Shown here piece by piece: positions 43,677-52,870 of a DNA stretch of 64,000 nt. Both the position numbers and the translations under genes were made by a program. Each line of letters begins with the position of its first letter. The stretch's first letter is position 1. Below the pieces are notes generated by a model. That model was not told where the DNA came from. It saw nothing but the letters and a program-made list of their open reading frames with translations, and searched no databases. This DNA comes from Allopusillimonas sp008369125. GTDB taxonomy: Bacteria > Pseudomonadota > Gammaproteobacteria > Burkholderiales > Burkholderiaceae_B. The stretch covers positions 462,574-526,573 of the forward strand of contig NZ_VOAY01000004.1 in the NCBI RefSeq assembly GCF_008369125.1, written 5' to 3'.

Positions 43677-45079
43677 GCTGCCTCTCCCAGCTGAGCAGGC
43701 ACTTTACTGACCGAACCCGCCCCCATAATGATCACCACATCGCCATCGCAAGCAAAACTACGGATGGCCTGCGGCATATCTGCCACGTCCTCAACAAACA
43801 CGGGCTCAATCTTGCCGGCCACGCGCAAGGCGCGCATCAGGGCCCTTCCATCTGCGGCGATCAGTGGCTTTTCTCCAGCGGCATATACCTCGGTCAACAA
43901 GACCGCGTCAGCCAGCCCGAGAACCTGTACAAAGTCTTCAAAGCAATCACGTGTACGCGTGTAGCGATGTGGCTGAAATGCCAGAACAATACGGCGATCA
44001 GGCCAGGCACCGCGCGCGGCTTGCAGCGTGGCTGCCATCTCGACGGGGTGATGGCCGTAATCATCCACAACCGTGAACCGGCCACGGCCCCGTTCAGCGG
44101 AAACATCAAAGTCACCCACTTGGCTGAAGCGTCGGCCAACACCATGAAAGGTTTCCAGCGCCTGTGCAATTGCGCTGTCAGCAACACCAAGCTCGGTAGC
44201 CACCGCAATAGCAGCGAGCGCATTAAGCACATTGTGCCGTCCCGGAAGATTCAGACACACCGACATAGGAGGCAGTGCCCCCATCGCCCCCTGACGCTCG
44301 ACATCAAAGCGCATCATCGTCCCTTCAGGGCGTACGTTGATGGCCCGCACTTGCGCATCACTGTCAATGCCGTAGGTTGTTACAGGACGGGATATAAACG
44401 GAATAATCTCTCTGACATTGGCATCATCCGCGCACACCACTGCCGAACCATAGAACGGCAGGCGTTGCGTGAACTCAATGAATGAACTCTTAAGCCGCGC
44501 CACATCATGACCATAGGTATCCATATGGTCCATGTCGATGTTGGTAATAATGGCCATTACCGGCAGAAGGTTCAAAAATGAGGCATCAGACTCATCCGCT
44601 TCCACAACAATGTATTCGCCCTGACCAAGGCGTGCATTGGCACCCGCCGAGTTCAATCGCCCGCCGATCACAAAAGTGGGGTCAAGATCACCGGAAGCCA
44701 GTACGCTGGCAACCAGGCTCGTCGTTGTCGTCTTTCCATGCGTTCCTGCAACGGCAATGCCGCGCTTCAGACGCATTAACTCAGCCAGCATGAGGGCTCG
44801 CGGCACCACAGGAATGCGTGCGGCGCGCGCAGCGAGCACTTCGGGGTTATCACCCGCAACGGCTGTGGAGGTAACAATGGCGCCCACACCTTCGATATTG
44901 GCGGCATCATGCCCAATGACAATGCGTGCGCCCAGCTGCGCCAGCCTCCGGGTAATCGCCGTTTCCTGAATATCGGAGCCACTGATTGCATAGCCAAGGT
45001 TAAGTAACACCTCGGCAATGCCGCTCATACCAGAGCCGCCAATACCCACGAAATGTATGCTTTGAATTCGGTGTTTCAT
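43673..45079 (-). CDS. murC: UDP-N-acetylmuramate--L-alanine ligase MurC
   Basis: First Mur ligase, adding L-Ala to UDP-MurNAc. N-terminal Rossmann motif FVGIGGSGMSGIAEVLL, ATP loop AGTHGKTTTTS and DDYGHHPVE near the C terminus. AGGAG precedes the ATG at 45079. It overlaps both neighbours (murG upstream, ddl downstream) by 4 bases. Confidence 0.97.
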   Translation of the reverse strand: MKHRIQSIHFVGIGGSGMSGIAEVLLNLGYAISGSDIQETAITRRLAQLGARIVIGHDAANIEGVGAIVTSTAVAGDNPEVLAARAARIPVVPRALMLAELMRLKRGIAVAGTHGKTTTTSLVASVLASGDLDPTFVIGGRLNSAGANARLGQGEYIVVEADESDASFLNLLPVMAIITNIDMDHMDTYGHDVARLKSSFIEFTQRLPFYGSAVVCADDANVREIIPFISRPVTTYGIDSDAQVRAINVRPEGTMMRFDVERQGAMGALPPMSVCLNLPGRHNVLNALAAIAVATELGVADSAIAQALETFHGVGRRFSQVGDFDVSAERGRGRFTVVDDYGHHPVEMAATLQAARGAWPDRRIVLAFQPHRYTRTRDCFEDFVQVLGLADAVLLTEVYAAGEKPLIAADGRALMRALRVAGKIEPVFVEDVADMPQAIRSFACDGDVVIIMGAGSVSKVPAQLGEAA

Positions 45080-46149
45080 GCCTGTCTCCTGACAGCTTGC
45101 TCACATGCGTCGGCGATCTGGCTGCAGGCATGCAGGCAGGCGTGCTCGTGCGCATGGGCCGCCATCGCGGCCAGTTCTTCGCGTGTAACGTTTCCCAGCC
45201 ATTGCGCCAGCCATTCAGGCGTTAGTGTCGACTGAGAGCACAACAGCCCGCCGTGGCAATCGCTGAGATAGCGGGCATTGGCAGTTTGGTGATCATCAAT
45301 CGCATGCGGAAGTGGAATAAACAATGCAGCAACGCCTACGGCCGCAACTTCGGCAACTGTCATCGCTCCAGCACGGCAGATTAAAATATCGGCATCAGCC
45401 ATGGCCTGAGCCATATCGTCAATAAAGGCATGGCAATCAGCTTCGACAGCGGCAAGTTTGTACGCTTCGCGCAAACCCGACAGATGTTGCTCACCTGCCT
45501 GATGCGTAATATGTGGACGAGCCTCGGCGGGCAATAACGCAATCGCTTTGGGCATGACGACATTTAAGGGCTTGGCACCCAGGCTGCCGCCCACGACCAG
45601 AATACGTAGACGGCCCTGCCGCGCACCATAGCGCTGGGCCGCAGGTGCTATTTGGGTAAAGGCTTCGCGCACCGGGTTGCCCACCATGACGGCACCCGGC
45701 AATGCACCCGGAAACCCCACCAACACCTTGTCGGCAAATTTGGCCATCCAGCGGTTGGCCGTGCCTGACACTGCATTCTGCTCGTGAATGACCAGCGGAA
45801 TCCGACGCAATGCCGCCATCAGGCCACCAGGGAAGGCCACGTAGCCTCCCATGCCCAACACGACATCAGGACGCACCTTGGACAAGGCAGCGCGCGCCTG
45901 CCAGCATGCGTGCAAAAGCGTAAAGGGCAATTTGAGCAAACCAGCAACACCCTTGCCTCGTACGCCGGCAAAACGCAACGGCACAAGATCAAACCCCTGG
46001 GGAGGAACCAGCCGGCCTTCCATGCGGTCGGGATGACCCAGCCACTGAACGCGCCAGCCCCGGGCTTTCATCTCATGCGCCACAGCCAGGCCCGGCATAA
46101 TATGCCCGCCTGTGCCACCCGCCATGATCAGTAAGGTACGGGCGCTCAT
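45076..46149 (-). CDS. murG: Undecaprenyl-PP-MurNAc-pentapeptide GlcNAc transferase MurG
   Basis: Membrane-associated GT28 transferase making lipid II. The glycine-rich GGTGGHIMPGLAVA, HEQNAVSGTANRWMA, VVGGSLGAKPLN and CRAGAMTVAEV are visible. Length 357 is typical. In Bordetella, MurG has been reported as a scaffold for the other Mur enzymes, including the MurE-MurF fusion found here too. Confidence 0.97.
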   Translation of the reverse strand: MSARTLLIMAGGTGGHIMPGLAVAHEMKARGWRVQWLGHPDRMEGRLVPPQGFDLVPLRFAGVRGKGVAGLLKLPFTLLHACWQARAALSKVRPDVVLGMGGYVAFPGGLMAALRRIPLVIHEQNAVSGTANRWMAKFADKVLVGFPGALPGAVMVGNPVREAFTQIAPAAQRYGARQGRLRILVVGGSLGAKPLNVVMPKAIALLPAEARPHITHQAGEQHLSGLREAYKLAAVEADCHAFIDDMAQAMADADILICRAGAMTVAEVAAVGVAALFIPLPHAIDDHQTANARYLSDCHGGLLCSQSTLTPEWLAQWLGNVTREELAAMAAHAHEHACLHACSQIADACEQAVRRQA

Positions 46150-47339
46150 GTGCGTTTCCCTCGCATGAGATTGCGATTTTCGTAATCAACGCGCACCAGC
46201 AGAGCCATGGCCACCAGATTCATGACGATGCCTGTGCCACCATAGCTCACCATAGGGAGCGTCAGGCCTTTGGTTGGCAACAGCCCAAGGCATACACCCA
46301 CATTAATAAACGTTTGCACACCAAACCACAAGGCAACACCCTGCGCCACCAGCCCGTTGAAAATACGATCCATGGCGATGGCCTGACGCCCAATCTCGAA
46401 GCCACGCCAGATCAGAAACATGAACACGGCAAGCAGGCACATCAGCCCGACAAACCCCAACTCTTCACCAATGACTGCCACGATGAAGTCGGTATGAGCT
46501 TCTGGCAAATAGTGCAGCTTTTCAACGCTAGACCCCAAGCCCACGCCAAACCACTCGCCACGGCCAAGCGCAATCAGCGAATGTGACAACTGATAGGCGC
46601 TGCCGTATGCATTTTCAGGGTTCCACGGGTCCAGATACACAAAGAGCCGCTCCCGACGCCAGGGCGACAACCAGATCAACAGCAGAAAGCTGCCAACCAA
46701 TATAGTCAGCAGCATAGAAAAAAGCTTGCCGTTAATGCCACCAATAAAAAGTATGCCGACCGCGATGGCAACAATAACCATGAACGCGCCCAGATCGGGC
46801 TCAAGCAGCAACAGCATGCCAACTACCGCCAATGCGCAGGCCATGGGCAGAAAGCCGCGCAGAAAGTTCTGCATGTGTTCCTGCTTGCGCATCGTATAGT
46901 CGGCCGCGTACAGCAGCACGCCGACTTTCATCAGCTCAGACGGCTGGAAATTGACGGGACCAAAAGGAAGCCAACGCCTGGCGCCATTCACTTCGCGGCC
47001 TATCCCCGGTATCAGCACAACTACCAGCAGCAACAGGCAGAGTATGAACAGGGGCGCAGCGAAACGCTCCCAGAACTTCATCGGCAGGCTGAACGTCACC
47101 AGCGCACTTAACAGCCCCACGACAATAAACATCCCGTGTCTCAGCACGAAATAATAACGCCCATAGCTTTCGTAGCGGGGGCCATCGGCCAGGGCGATAG
47201 ACGCCGAATACACCATCAAAAGCCCGAACACCACAAGAGCACTGGACATCATCAACAGCGGGACATCCACGCTGGGCATGGTAGTGCGCCCGGGTCGAAC
47301 CGCATTCACGCCAGAGGAAAAATCGGCAAAAAGGCTCAT
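46146..47339 (-). CDS. ftsW: Lipid II polymerase FtsW (SEDS)
   Basis: SEDS glycosyltransferase of the divisome, partner of FtsI. About ten membrane segments in 397 residues, with NGARRWLPFGPVNFQPSELMKVG and GLLPTKGLTLPMVSYGGTG as family signatures. GGAGAG is six to ten bases before the ATG. Four-base overlaps with murD and murG. Confidence 0.97.
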   Translation of the reverse strand: MSLFADFSSGVNAVRPGRTTMPSVDVPLLMMSSALVVFGLLMVYSASIALADGPRYESYGRYYFVLRHGMFIVVGLLSALVTFSLPMKFWERFAAPLFILCLLLLVVVLIPGIGREVNGARRWLPFGPVNFQPSELMKVGVLLYAADYTMRKQEHMQNFLRGFLPMACALAVVGMLLLLEPDLGAFMVIVAIAVGILFIGGINGKLFSMLLTILVGSFLLLIWLSPWRRERLFVYLDPWNPENAYGSAYQLSHSLIALGRGEWFGVGLGSSVEKLHYLPEAHTDFIVAVIGEELGFVGLMCLLAVFMFLIWRGFEIGRQAIAMDRIFNGLVAQGVALWFGVQTFINVGVCLGLLPTKGLTLPMVSYGGTGIVMNLVAMALLVRVDYENRNLMRGKRT

Positions 47340-48865
47340 GCCACCTCTCCCCGGCTCAAGGCCAGTTCCTGAACCTCATCGACAAAACACTGACCACGAT
47401 GCCCATAATTTTTAAACATATCCATGCTTGCGCAGGCGGGCGACAGCAGCACCGTGTCGCCCTCGTGGGCTAGAGCGTGCGCGCGCACAACGGCTTCCTG
47501 CAGGGATGCGGCGTGTTCCATCGGAACTTCAGCCTCAGCCAGAGTCTGCGCCATAAGCCCGGCATCTTGCCCCAGCAAGACGACTGCACGAGCATGTTCG
47601 CGCGCAGGCTTGATCAGCGGCGTGAAATCTTGCCCCTTGCCCAACCCACCGGCAATTAGCACCACTGGCGTGTCCAGGCCTTCAAGCGCAGCTACAGTTG
47701 CACCCACGTTAGTGCCTTTGCTGTCATTGACAAAATCGACGCCGCCCACGGTACGCACGAACTCCATGCGATGAGGTTCACCACCATACTCGCGCAAGGC
47801 GCGCAACATGCCAGCCCACCCCAGGCCTATACTGCGGCCAAGCGCCAGCGCGGCAAGTGCGTTCAGCATATTGTGCTGACCACGCAGGTGCAGTACGTCA
47901 CCAGGCATAAGCCTGCTCATACGTCCTTCAGCCCGCTGCAATTCGGCCTGTGGCTTTTTACGCCGCGAGGACGTGACAGGCATGTCAAAATCAGCTACTT
48001 CCGCAGCAGCAAGCCATTGCACACCATTGCTGTTCTCAAGCCCAAGATCACCTTCAAACTCTGGTACGCTGGAGCCGAAGCTGCGTACGTAAGCCCCCCG
48101 CACATCAGACACCATGGCTGACACAAGCGCATCATCGCGATTAACAATGGCAATACGCGTCATTTTCAACAAGCGCGCCTTGGCGGCTACATAGGCTTGC
48201 ATGCTGCCATGCCAGTCAAGATGGTCTTGCGTCACATTGAGCACTACCGCTGCATCGGCGGCAAGCGACGTGATCGCGTCAAGCTGAAAACTAGAAAGCT
48301 CAAGTACCCATACATCGGGCAACAATCCGGTTTCAATGGCGTCTGCCAACGCTGTCAGAGCCGCAGGACTAATATTGCCCGCAGACCTTGCGGTCAACCC
48401 ACTGGCCTCGACAAGCTGGCGCACCATGGCGGTTACTGTCGTTTTCCCATTGGTACCCGTAACGGCCAGCACCTTGGGCTCGTACCCCTGATTAGCCATA
48501 TCAGCAAGCGCACGCGCAAACAACTCAATCTCGCCAACAACCTCAATGCCACGCTCGGCAGCCTGCGCAAGCAATGTCTTGACTGGCTCGTGCGACGGCG
48601 TCAGCCCTGGGCTCAATACTACGGTGTGAACCTCATCCAGCGCCTCGTCGGTGAACGCGTCCAGCCCTAACCCGTATTCGACCTGAGCGGCCTCGCACCC
48701 GTCCTGCAACGCCTGCAGGCCACCCGGCTGTGCACGCGTGTCGAGCACCCTGAGACGCGCCCCATGACGCGCGCACCATAATGCCGCCGCAACACCGGTT
48801 TCGCCCAACCCCAGAATCAGGGTCAAGCCATCGATACGCACGGAGGGAATGGACATGATATTCAT
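47336..48865 (-). CDS. murD: UDP-N-acetylmuramoyl-L-alanine--D-glutamate ligase MurD
   Basis: Second Mur ligase. ATP loop VTGTNGKTTVTAM, LELSSFQLD and NDSKGTNVGAT are present. ATG 48865 shares bases with the mraY stop (ATGA) and gives 509 residues; this is about 70 longer than E. coli MurD, chiefly from an insertion around residues 290-330 (SRRKKPQAELQRAEG) as in other Burkholderiales. Confidence 0.96.
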   Translation of the reverse strand: MNIMSIPSVRIDGLTLILGLGETGVAAALWCARHGARLRVLDTRAQPGGLQALQDGCEAAQVEYGLGLDAFTDEALDEVHTVVLSPGLTPSHEPVKTLLAQAAERGIEVVGEIELFARALADMANQGYEPKVLAVTGTNGKTTVTAMVRQLVEASGLTARSAGNISPAALTALADAIETGLLPDVWVLELSSFQLDAITSLAADAAVVLNVTQDHLDWHGSMQAYVAAKARLLKMTRIAIVNRDDALVSAMVSDVRGAYVRSFGSSVPEFEGDLGLENSNGVQWLAAAEVADFDMPVTSSRRKKPQAELQRAEGRMSRLMPGDVLHLRGQHNMLNALAALALGRSIGLGWAGMLRALREYGGEPHRMEFVRTVGGVDFVNDSKGTNVGATVAALEGLDTPVVLIAGGLGKGQDFTPLIKPAREHARAVVLLGQDAGLMAQTLAEAEVPMEHAASLQEAVVRAHALAHEGDTVLLSPACASMDMFKNYGHRGQCFVDEVQELALSRGEVA

Positions 48866-50034
48866 CGCAGTTTCAGACTCGCAAGACCAATGAGCACGAG
48901 CATCATGCTGATAATCCAAAACCGGACCACAACCTGGGTTTCTTTCCAGCCGGAGACCTCAAAATGATGGTGCAACGGGGCCATGCGGAAAATACGTCGC
49001 CCCTCTCCATAGCGTCTCTTGGTGTACTTAAACCAAACCACCTGCATCATGACCGAGAGCGTCTCCACAACAAACACGCCGCCCATAATGAACAGCACGA
49101 TTTCCTGGCGGACGATCACTGCGATTGTCCCTAATGCACCGCCAAGTGCCAGCGCACCCACATCACCCATAAACACCTGCGCCGGGTAGGCGTTAAACCA
49201 CAGAAATGCAAGACCTGCGCCGGCAATGGCCGCGCATAGCACCATAAGCTCGGACGCACCCGGTATATATGGGAACAACAGGTATTTGGAATAATCGACA
49301 CGTCCCACGACATAAGCGAAAATCCCCAGCGCACTACCCACCATGACGGTCGGCATAATGGCAAGGCCATCAAGCCCATCCGTCAGGTTGACGGCATTGC
49401 TCGAGCCGACAATTACCAACCAGGTCAGCGTGGCAAAACCAAAAGCACCTAGCGGATAACTTACCGATTTGAAAAATGGAACAATCAAGTCAGCACGGGT
49501 GGGCAGTTCCATGGTGAAACCACTCATAACCCAATCACGAAACAACGGCCACAGCTCAGCATTGGCAGGCGCCGACACCGCGAAGGTGAGGTACACCGAC
49601 GCGATAAAGCCAATTAATGCCTGCCAGAAGAATTTGCGTCTCGATGACATCCCTTCGGGATCGCGGTTGACGACTTTTTTGTAGTCATCTACCCAGCCAA
49701 TCGAGCCAAAGCCAAATGTCACCAGCAGCACCACCCAAACAAAACGGTTGGTCCAGTCAGCCCACAATAAGGTGCTGACGCCAATAGAAATAAGAATCAG
49801 CGCTCCACCCATGGTGGGGGTGCCGTTCTTCTGCAGATGCGATTCAGGGCCATAGGCACGCACCGCCTGACCAATTTTCAATTCGGTCAGCTTTCGGATT
49901 ACGCTCGGGCCAGCAAACAAGCCAATCATCAATGCCGTCCCGCAGGCCAGCACCGCCCGAAATGTGATGTATTCAAAAACCCCAAATGCGCGAATATGCG
50001 CATCCGACAACCATCGTGCCAATTCAAGAAGCAT
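48862..50034 (-). CDS. mraY: Phospho-MurNAc-pentapeptide translocase MraY
   Basis: Makes lipid I on the inner membrane. About ten helices in 390 residues, with GTPTMGG, the aspartate pair in WVDDYKK, NAVNLTDGLDGL and PLHHHFE. It overlaps the end of murEF by 11 bases and the start of murD by 4. Confidence 0.97.
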   Translation of the reverse strand: MLLELARWLSDAHIRAFGVFEYITFRAVLACGTALMIGLFAGPSVIRKLTELKIGQAVRAYGPESHLQKNGTPTMGGALILISIGVSTLLWADWTNRFVWVVLLVTFGFGSIGWVDDYKKVVNRDPEGMSSRRKFFWQALIGFIASVYLTFAVSAPANAELWPLFRDWVMSGFTMELPTRADLIVPFFKSVSYPLGAFGFATLTWLVIVGSSNAVNLTDGLDGLAIMPTVMVGSALGIFAYVVGRVDYSKYLLFPYIPGASELMVLCAAIAGAGLAFLWFNAYPAQVFMGDVGALALGGALGTIAVIVRQEIVLFIMGGVFVVETLSVMMQVVWFKYTKRRYGEGRRIFRMAPLHHHFEVSGWKETQVVVRFWIISMMLVLIGLASLKLR

Positions 50035-52870
50035 GGTGGGCTCTCCCTTGAGTTGGGGATAATTTTTCTTCTAACGCCGTAATGACGCGCTCCATGCGCA
50101 TGCTTCGTGAACCTTTAACCAGAATATTGGCCGGGAGCTGCAACATCAGATCTTGTGCAAGCTCCTCGACGGAACCATACCGACGAGCGGCGGGACCAAA
50201 TGCTTCAACCGCATGAGCGCATGCATCGCCATAGGCAAGTAAAGTGTCTATACCCTGCTCGCGCGCGTAATGCCCAACCTCTGCATGCATGGCTGGCCCG
50301 TTATCACCGACCTCTGCCATGTCGCCCAGCACCAATGCCTTGCTGCCTGCAAGACGCGCCAGTACATCAATGGCCGCACGTACCGAATCAGGGTTCGCGT
50401 TATACGTATCGTCAATCAGACGAATATTGCCGGGAAGCGATCGCGGTCGCATGCGCCCGGCCACTGGTCTAAATGTTTCAAGCCCCTTGACGACGGCATT
50501 CAACGAAAAGCCGGCCGAAATGGCACTCGCAGCAGCAGCTAACGCATTTCGCAGATTGTGCTCACCTGGCGCGGTCAGCGAGAGTAATGCACTGCCCGTA
50601 GGCGTGCACAGACGGAACCGAGTGGCATCAGGTGCTTCGACAATCTCTTCAGCGAAGACATCGCACGCGGCATTAAGCCCAAAACGCTGTACCTGACGCT
50701 CCGTCGCCATCTCCTGCCACAATCCGGTATAAGAATCGTCTCCCGGGAACACAGCGACGCCATCGACGCCAAGGCTTTCCAGCACGGCGCCATTTTCCTG
50801 GGCAACCGCTTCTACGGTGTGCATAAATTCCTGGTGCTCGCGTTGCGCATTGTTGACCAGTGCTACCGTGGGCTTTGCGATCGCTGACAGCACGGCAATC
50901 TCACCCGGGTGATTCATGCCCAGCTCGAAAACAGCGGCCTGGTGGCCAGCTCGTAGCCGCAACACGGTCAGCGGCACACCAATGTCATTGTTCAAGTTGC
51001 CAAGCGTGGCCAGGCTTGCAGCCTCACCAAGCGCTACTCGCAGAATGGACGCAATCATTTCCTTGGTCGTGGTTTTTCCATTGCTGCCAGTTACCGCTAT
51101 AACGGGCAGATCGAACTGTGCACGCCACGCCGTCGCCATACGAATCAAGGCCTGGCGCGTATCGCCGAGAACGACCTGTGGCAGCGCTATAGCCGGGTTG
51201 CTAACTTCGACAATGGCTGCGCGCGCGCCAGCGTCCGCGACTGCTGCCAGATAGCCATGCCCGTCAAAGTTTTCTCCCTTGAGGGCAACAAATATCTGGC
51301 CAGGCTTTATCGTGCGTGAGTCGGTAGAAATACCGACTTGCTGTCCCGATCGCCATGTGAGCGCTGCACGCGCCCACTCTCTATCATCAAACGGCGTTCG
51401 CACACCGTTTACTTCCTGGTAAGTCTCATGGCCTTTACCGGCGACAAGGACGACATCTTCTGGCTTTGCCTCCCAGACTGCCATCATGATCGCTACAGCC
51501 CGATCACTCGTAACTCGCGGCCGTGCAGACATACCGGCAACAATGTCAGCAATAATATCTTTCGGGTTCTCGCTGCGAGGATTGTCGTCGGTCACGATGA
51601 CAAAATCAGCACCCTCTTCGGCGATACGGCCCATTATGGGGCGTTTGCCCGCATCACGGTTTCCGCCGCAGCCGAAAACGCAGACCAGCCTGCCGGCACG
51701 CACGTCGGCCATAGGGCGAAGCGCCGCCAATGCGCGCTCCAGTGCGTCAGGCGTGTGCGCATAATCAACAAGCACCACTGGCCCGACATTAGCTCGCCGA
51801 ACGTCTGGTTCAACAGCGGCATCTTGCGGCGCAGTGGCATCTGTGACAGGCCGGTCAGGTACAGCCATTACAGCTTCCAGACGTCCGGGCACAGCGCGCA
51901 AAGTCGGCAAAGCACGGGCGATACGTCCGATACTCCACCCCAACTCCTTCAACACGCCGGCGACCAAAAGCAGATTGGATACGTTGTGTTCGCCCACGAG
52001 GCGCGTAAGTATCTGAGCACTTCCCTCACGCCCTGCCAGCGTGAACACCTGCCCGTTACCCGAGGGATGAAGGTCTCGCGCATACAGAACGGCCGTAGGC
52101 TCAGTAATTGAATATGACCACGCCAGATCCGGCGACAACGTAGCCAGCAAGGTCTTGCCCGCGTCATCGTCTGCGTTTACGAGCACGCGACGCAACCCGG
52201 GCTTTTTGAACAACAAAAACTTGGCCTGCCGATAGTTCGCCTCGGTTTGATGGTAATCGAGATGATCACGTGTCAGGTTGGTGAAGGCGGCTATATCAAT
52301 TGCCACGCCATCCAGCCGTCCCTGATCCAGGCCTATGGACGATGCTTCCATGGCCACAACGTGCACCTGAGCGTCACGCAGCTCAGCGAGGCTACGGTGC
52401 ACGGTGAGCACATCGGGGGTGGTCAACACCCCACCCAGGCTGGACCCATCTGGGAGCAACACACCCAATGTGCCGATGCTGCCACATGCTACGCCCTCGG
52501 CATTCAGGGCGGCGGCTAGCCACTGCACGCAGCTAGTCTTGCCGTTGGTCCCGGTTACCGCAACAATTGTTAAAGCGGCGGAAGGTCGACCGTACCACTG
52601 GTCTCCCACTGCCCCCAGCAAATCGTGCAAGCCCGGTACAGACAGCCATGGCACCGACGTCGTCAAAATAGGGGCGGCGTCGTCAGACTGGACAACAATT
52701 GCGCCGGCCCCCTGAGCGACCGCCTTCTCGATGAACGCACGCCCGTCGGTTGACTTACCTGGGCGTGCAAAAAACACATCGCCAGCCTTAAGCTGGCGGG
52801 TATCCAGGCATAAATCAGCCTGTCGGGCCACATGCTGTTCAAGCCACCGAATGATGTCGTGCGCGGTCAT
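50024..52870 (-). CDS. murE-murF: Fused MurE-MurF ligase
   Basis: One reading frame encodes two successive Mur ligases. Residues 1 to about 506 are MurE: ATP loop VTGTNGKTSC (105-114), VVAMEASSIGLDQGR, LVDYAHTPDALE and DNPR at 429-432, the motif for meso-diaminopimelate. Residues from about 507 to 948 are MurF: ISTDSRTIKPGQIF, VTGSNGKTTTKE (593-604), FELGMNHPGEI and DDTYNANPDSVRAA. Both sites look intact, so the protein should add meso-DAP then D-Ala-D-Ala. The MurF part lacks about 20 usual N-terminal residues. MurE carries an insertion near 335-362. No stop or frame change was seen at the junction. Confidence 0.97.
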   Translation of the reverse strand: MTAHDIIRWLEQHVARQADLCLDTRQLKAGDVFFARPGKSTDGRAFIEKAVAQGAGAIVVQSDDAAPILTTSVPWLSVPGLHDLLGAVGDQWYGRPSAALTIVAVTGTNGKTSCVQWLAAALNAEGVACGSIGTLGVLLPDGSSLGGVLTTPDVLTVHRSLAELRDAQVHVVAMEASSIGLDQGRLDGVAIDIAAFTNLTRDHLDYHQTEANYRQAKFLLFKKPGLRRVLVNADDDAGKTLLATLSPDLAWSYSITEPTAVLYARDLHPSGNGQVFTLAGREGSAQILTRLVGEHNVSNLLLVAGVLKELGWSIGRIARALPTLRAVPGRLEAVMAVPDRPVTDATAPQDAAVEPDVRRANVGPVVLVDYAHTPDALERALAALRPMADVRAGRLVCVFGCGGNRDAGKRPIMGRIAEEGADFVIVTDDNPRSENPKDIIADIVAGMSARPRVTSDRAVAIMMAVWEAKPEDVVLVAGKGHETYQEVNGVRTPFDDREWARAALTWRSGQQVGISTDSRTIKPGQIFVALKGENFDGHGYLAAVADAGARAAIVEVSNPAIALPQVVLGDTRQALIRMATAWRAQFDLPVIAVTGSNGKTTTKEMIASILRVALGEAASLATLGNLNNDIGVPLTVLRLRAGHQAAVFELGMNHPGEIAVLSAIAKPTVALVNNAQREHQEFMHTVEAVAQENGAVLESLGVDGVAVFPGDDSYTGLWQEMATERQVQRFGLNAACDVFAEEIVEAPDATRFRLCTPTGSALLSLTAPGEHNLRNALAAAASAISAGFSLNAVVKGLETFRPVAGRMRPRSLPGNIRLIDDTYNANPDSVRAAIDVLARLAGSKALVLGDMAEVGDNGPAMHAEVGHYAREQGIDTLLAYGDACAHAVEAFGPAARRYGSVEELAQDLMLQLPANILVKGSRSMRMERVITALEEKLSPTQGRAHHAS

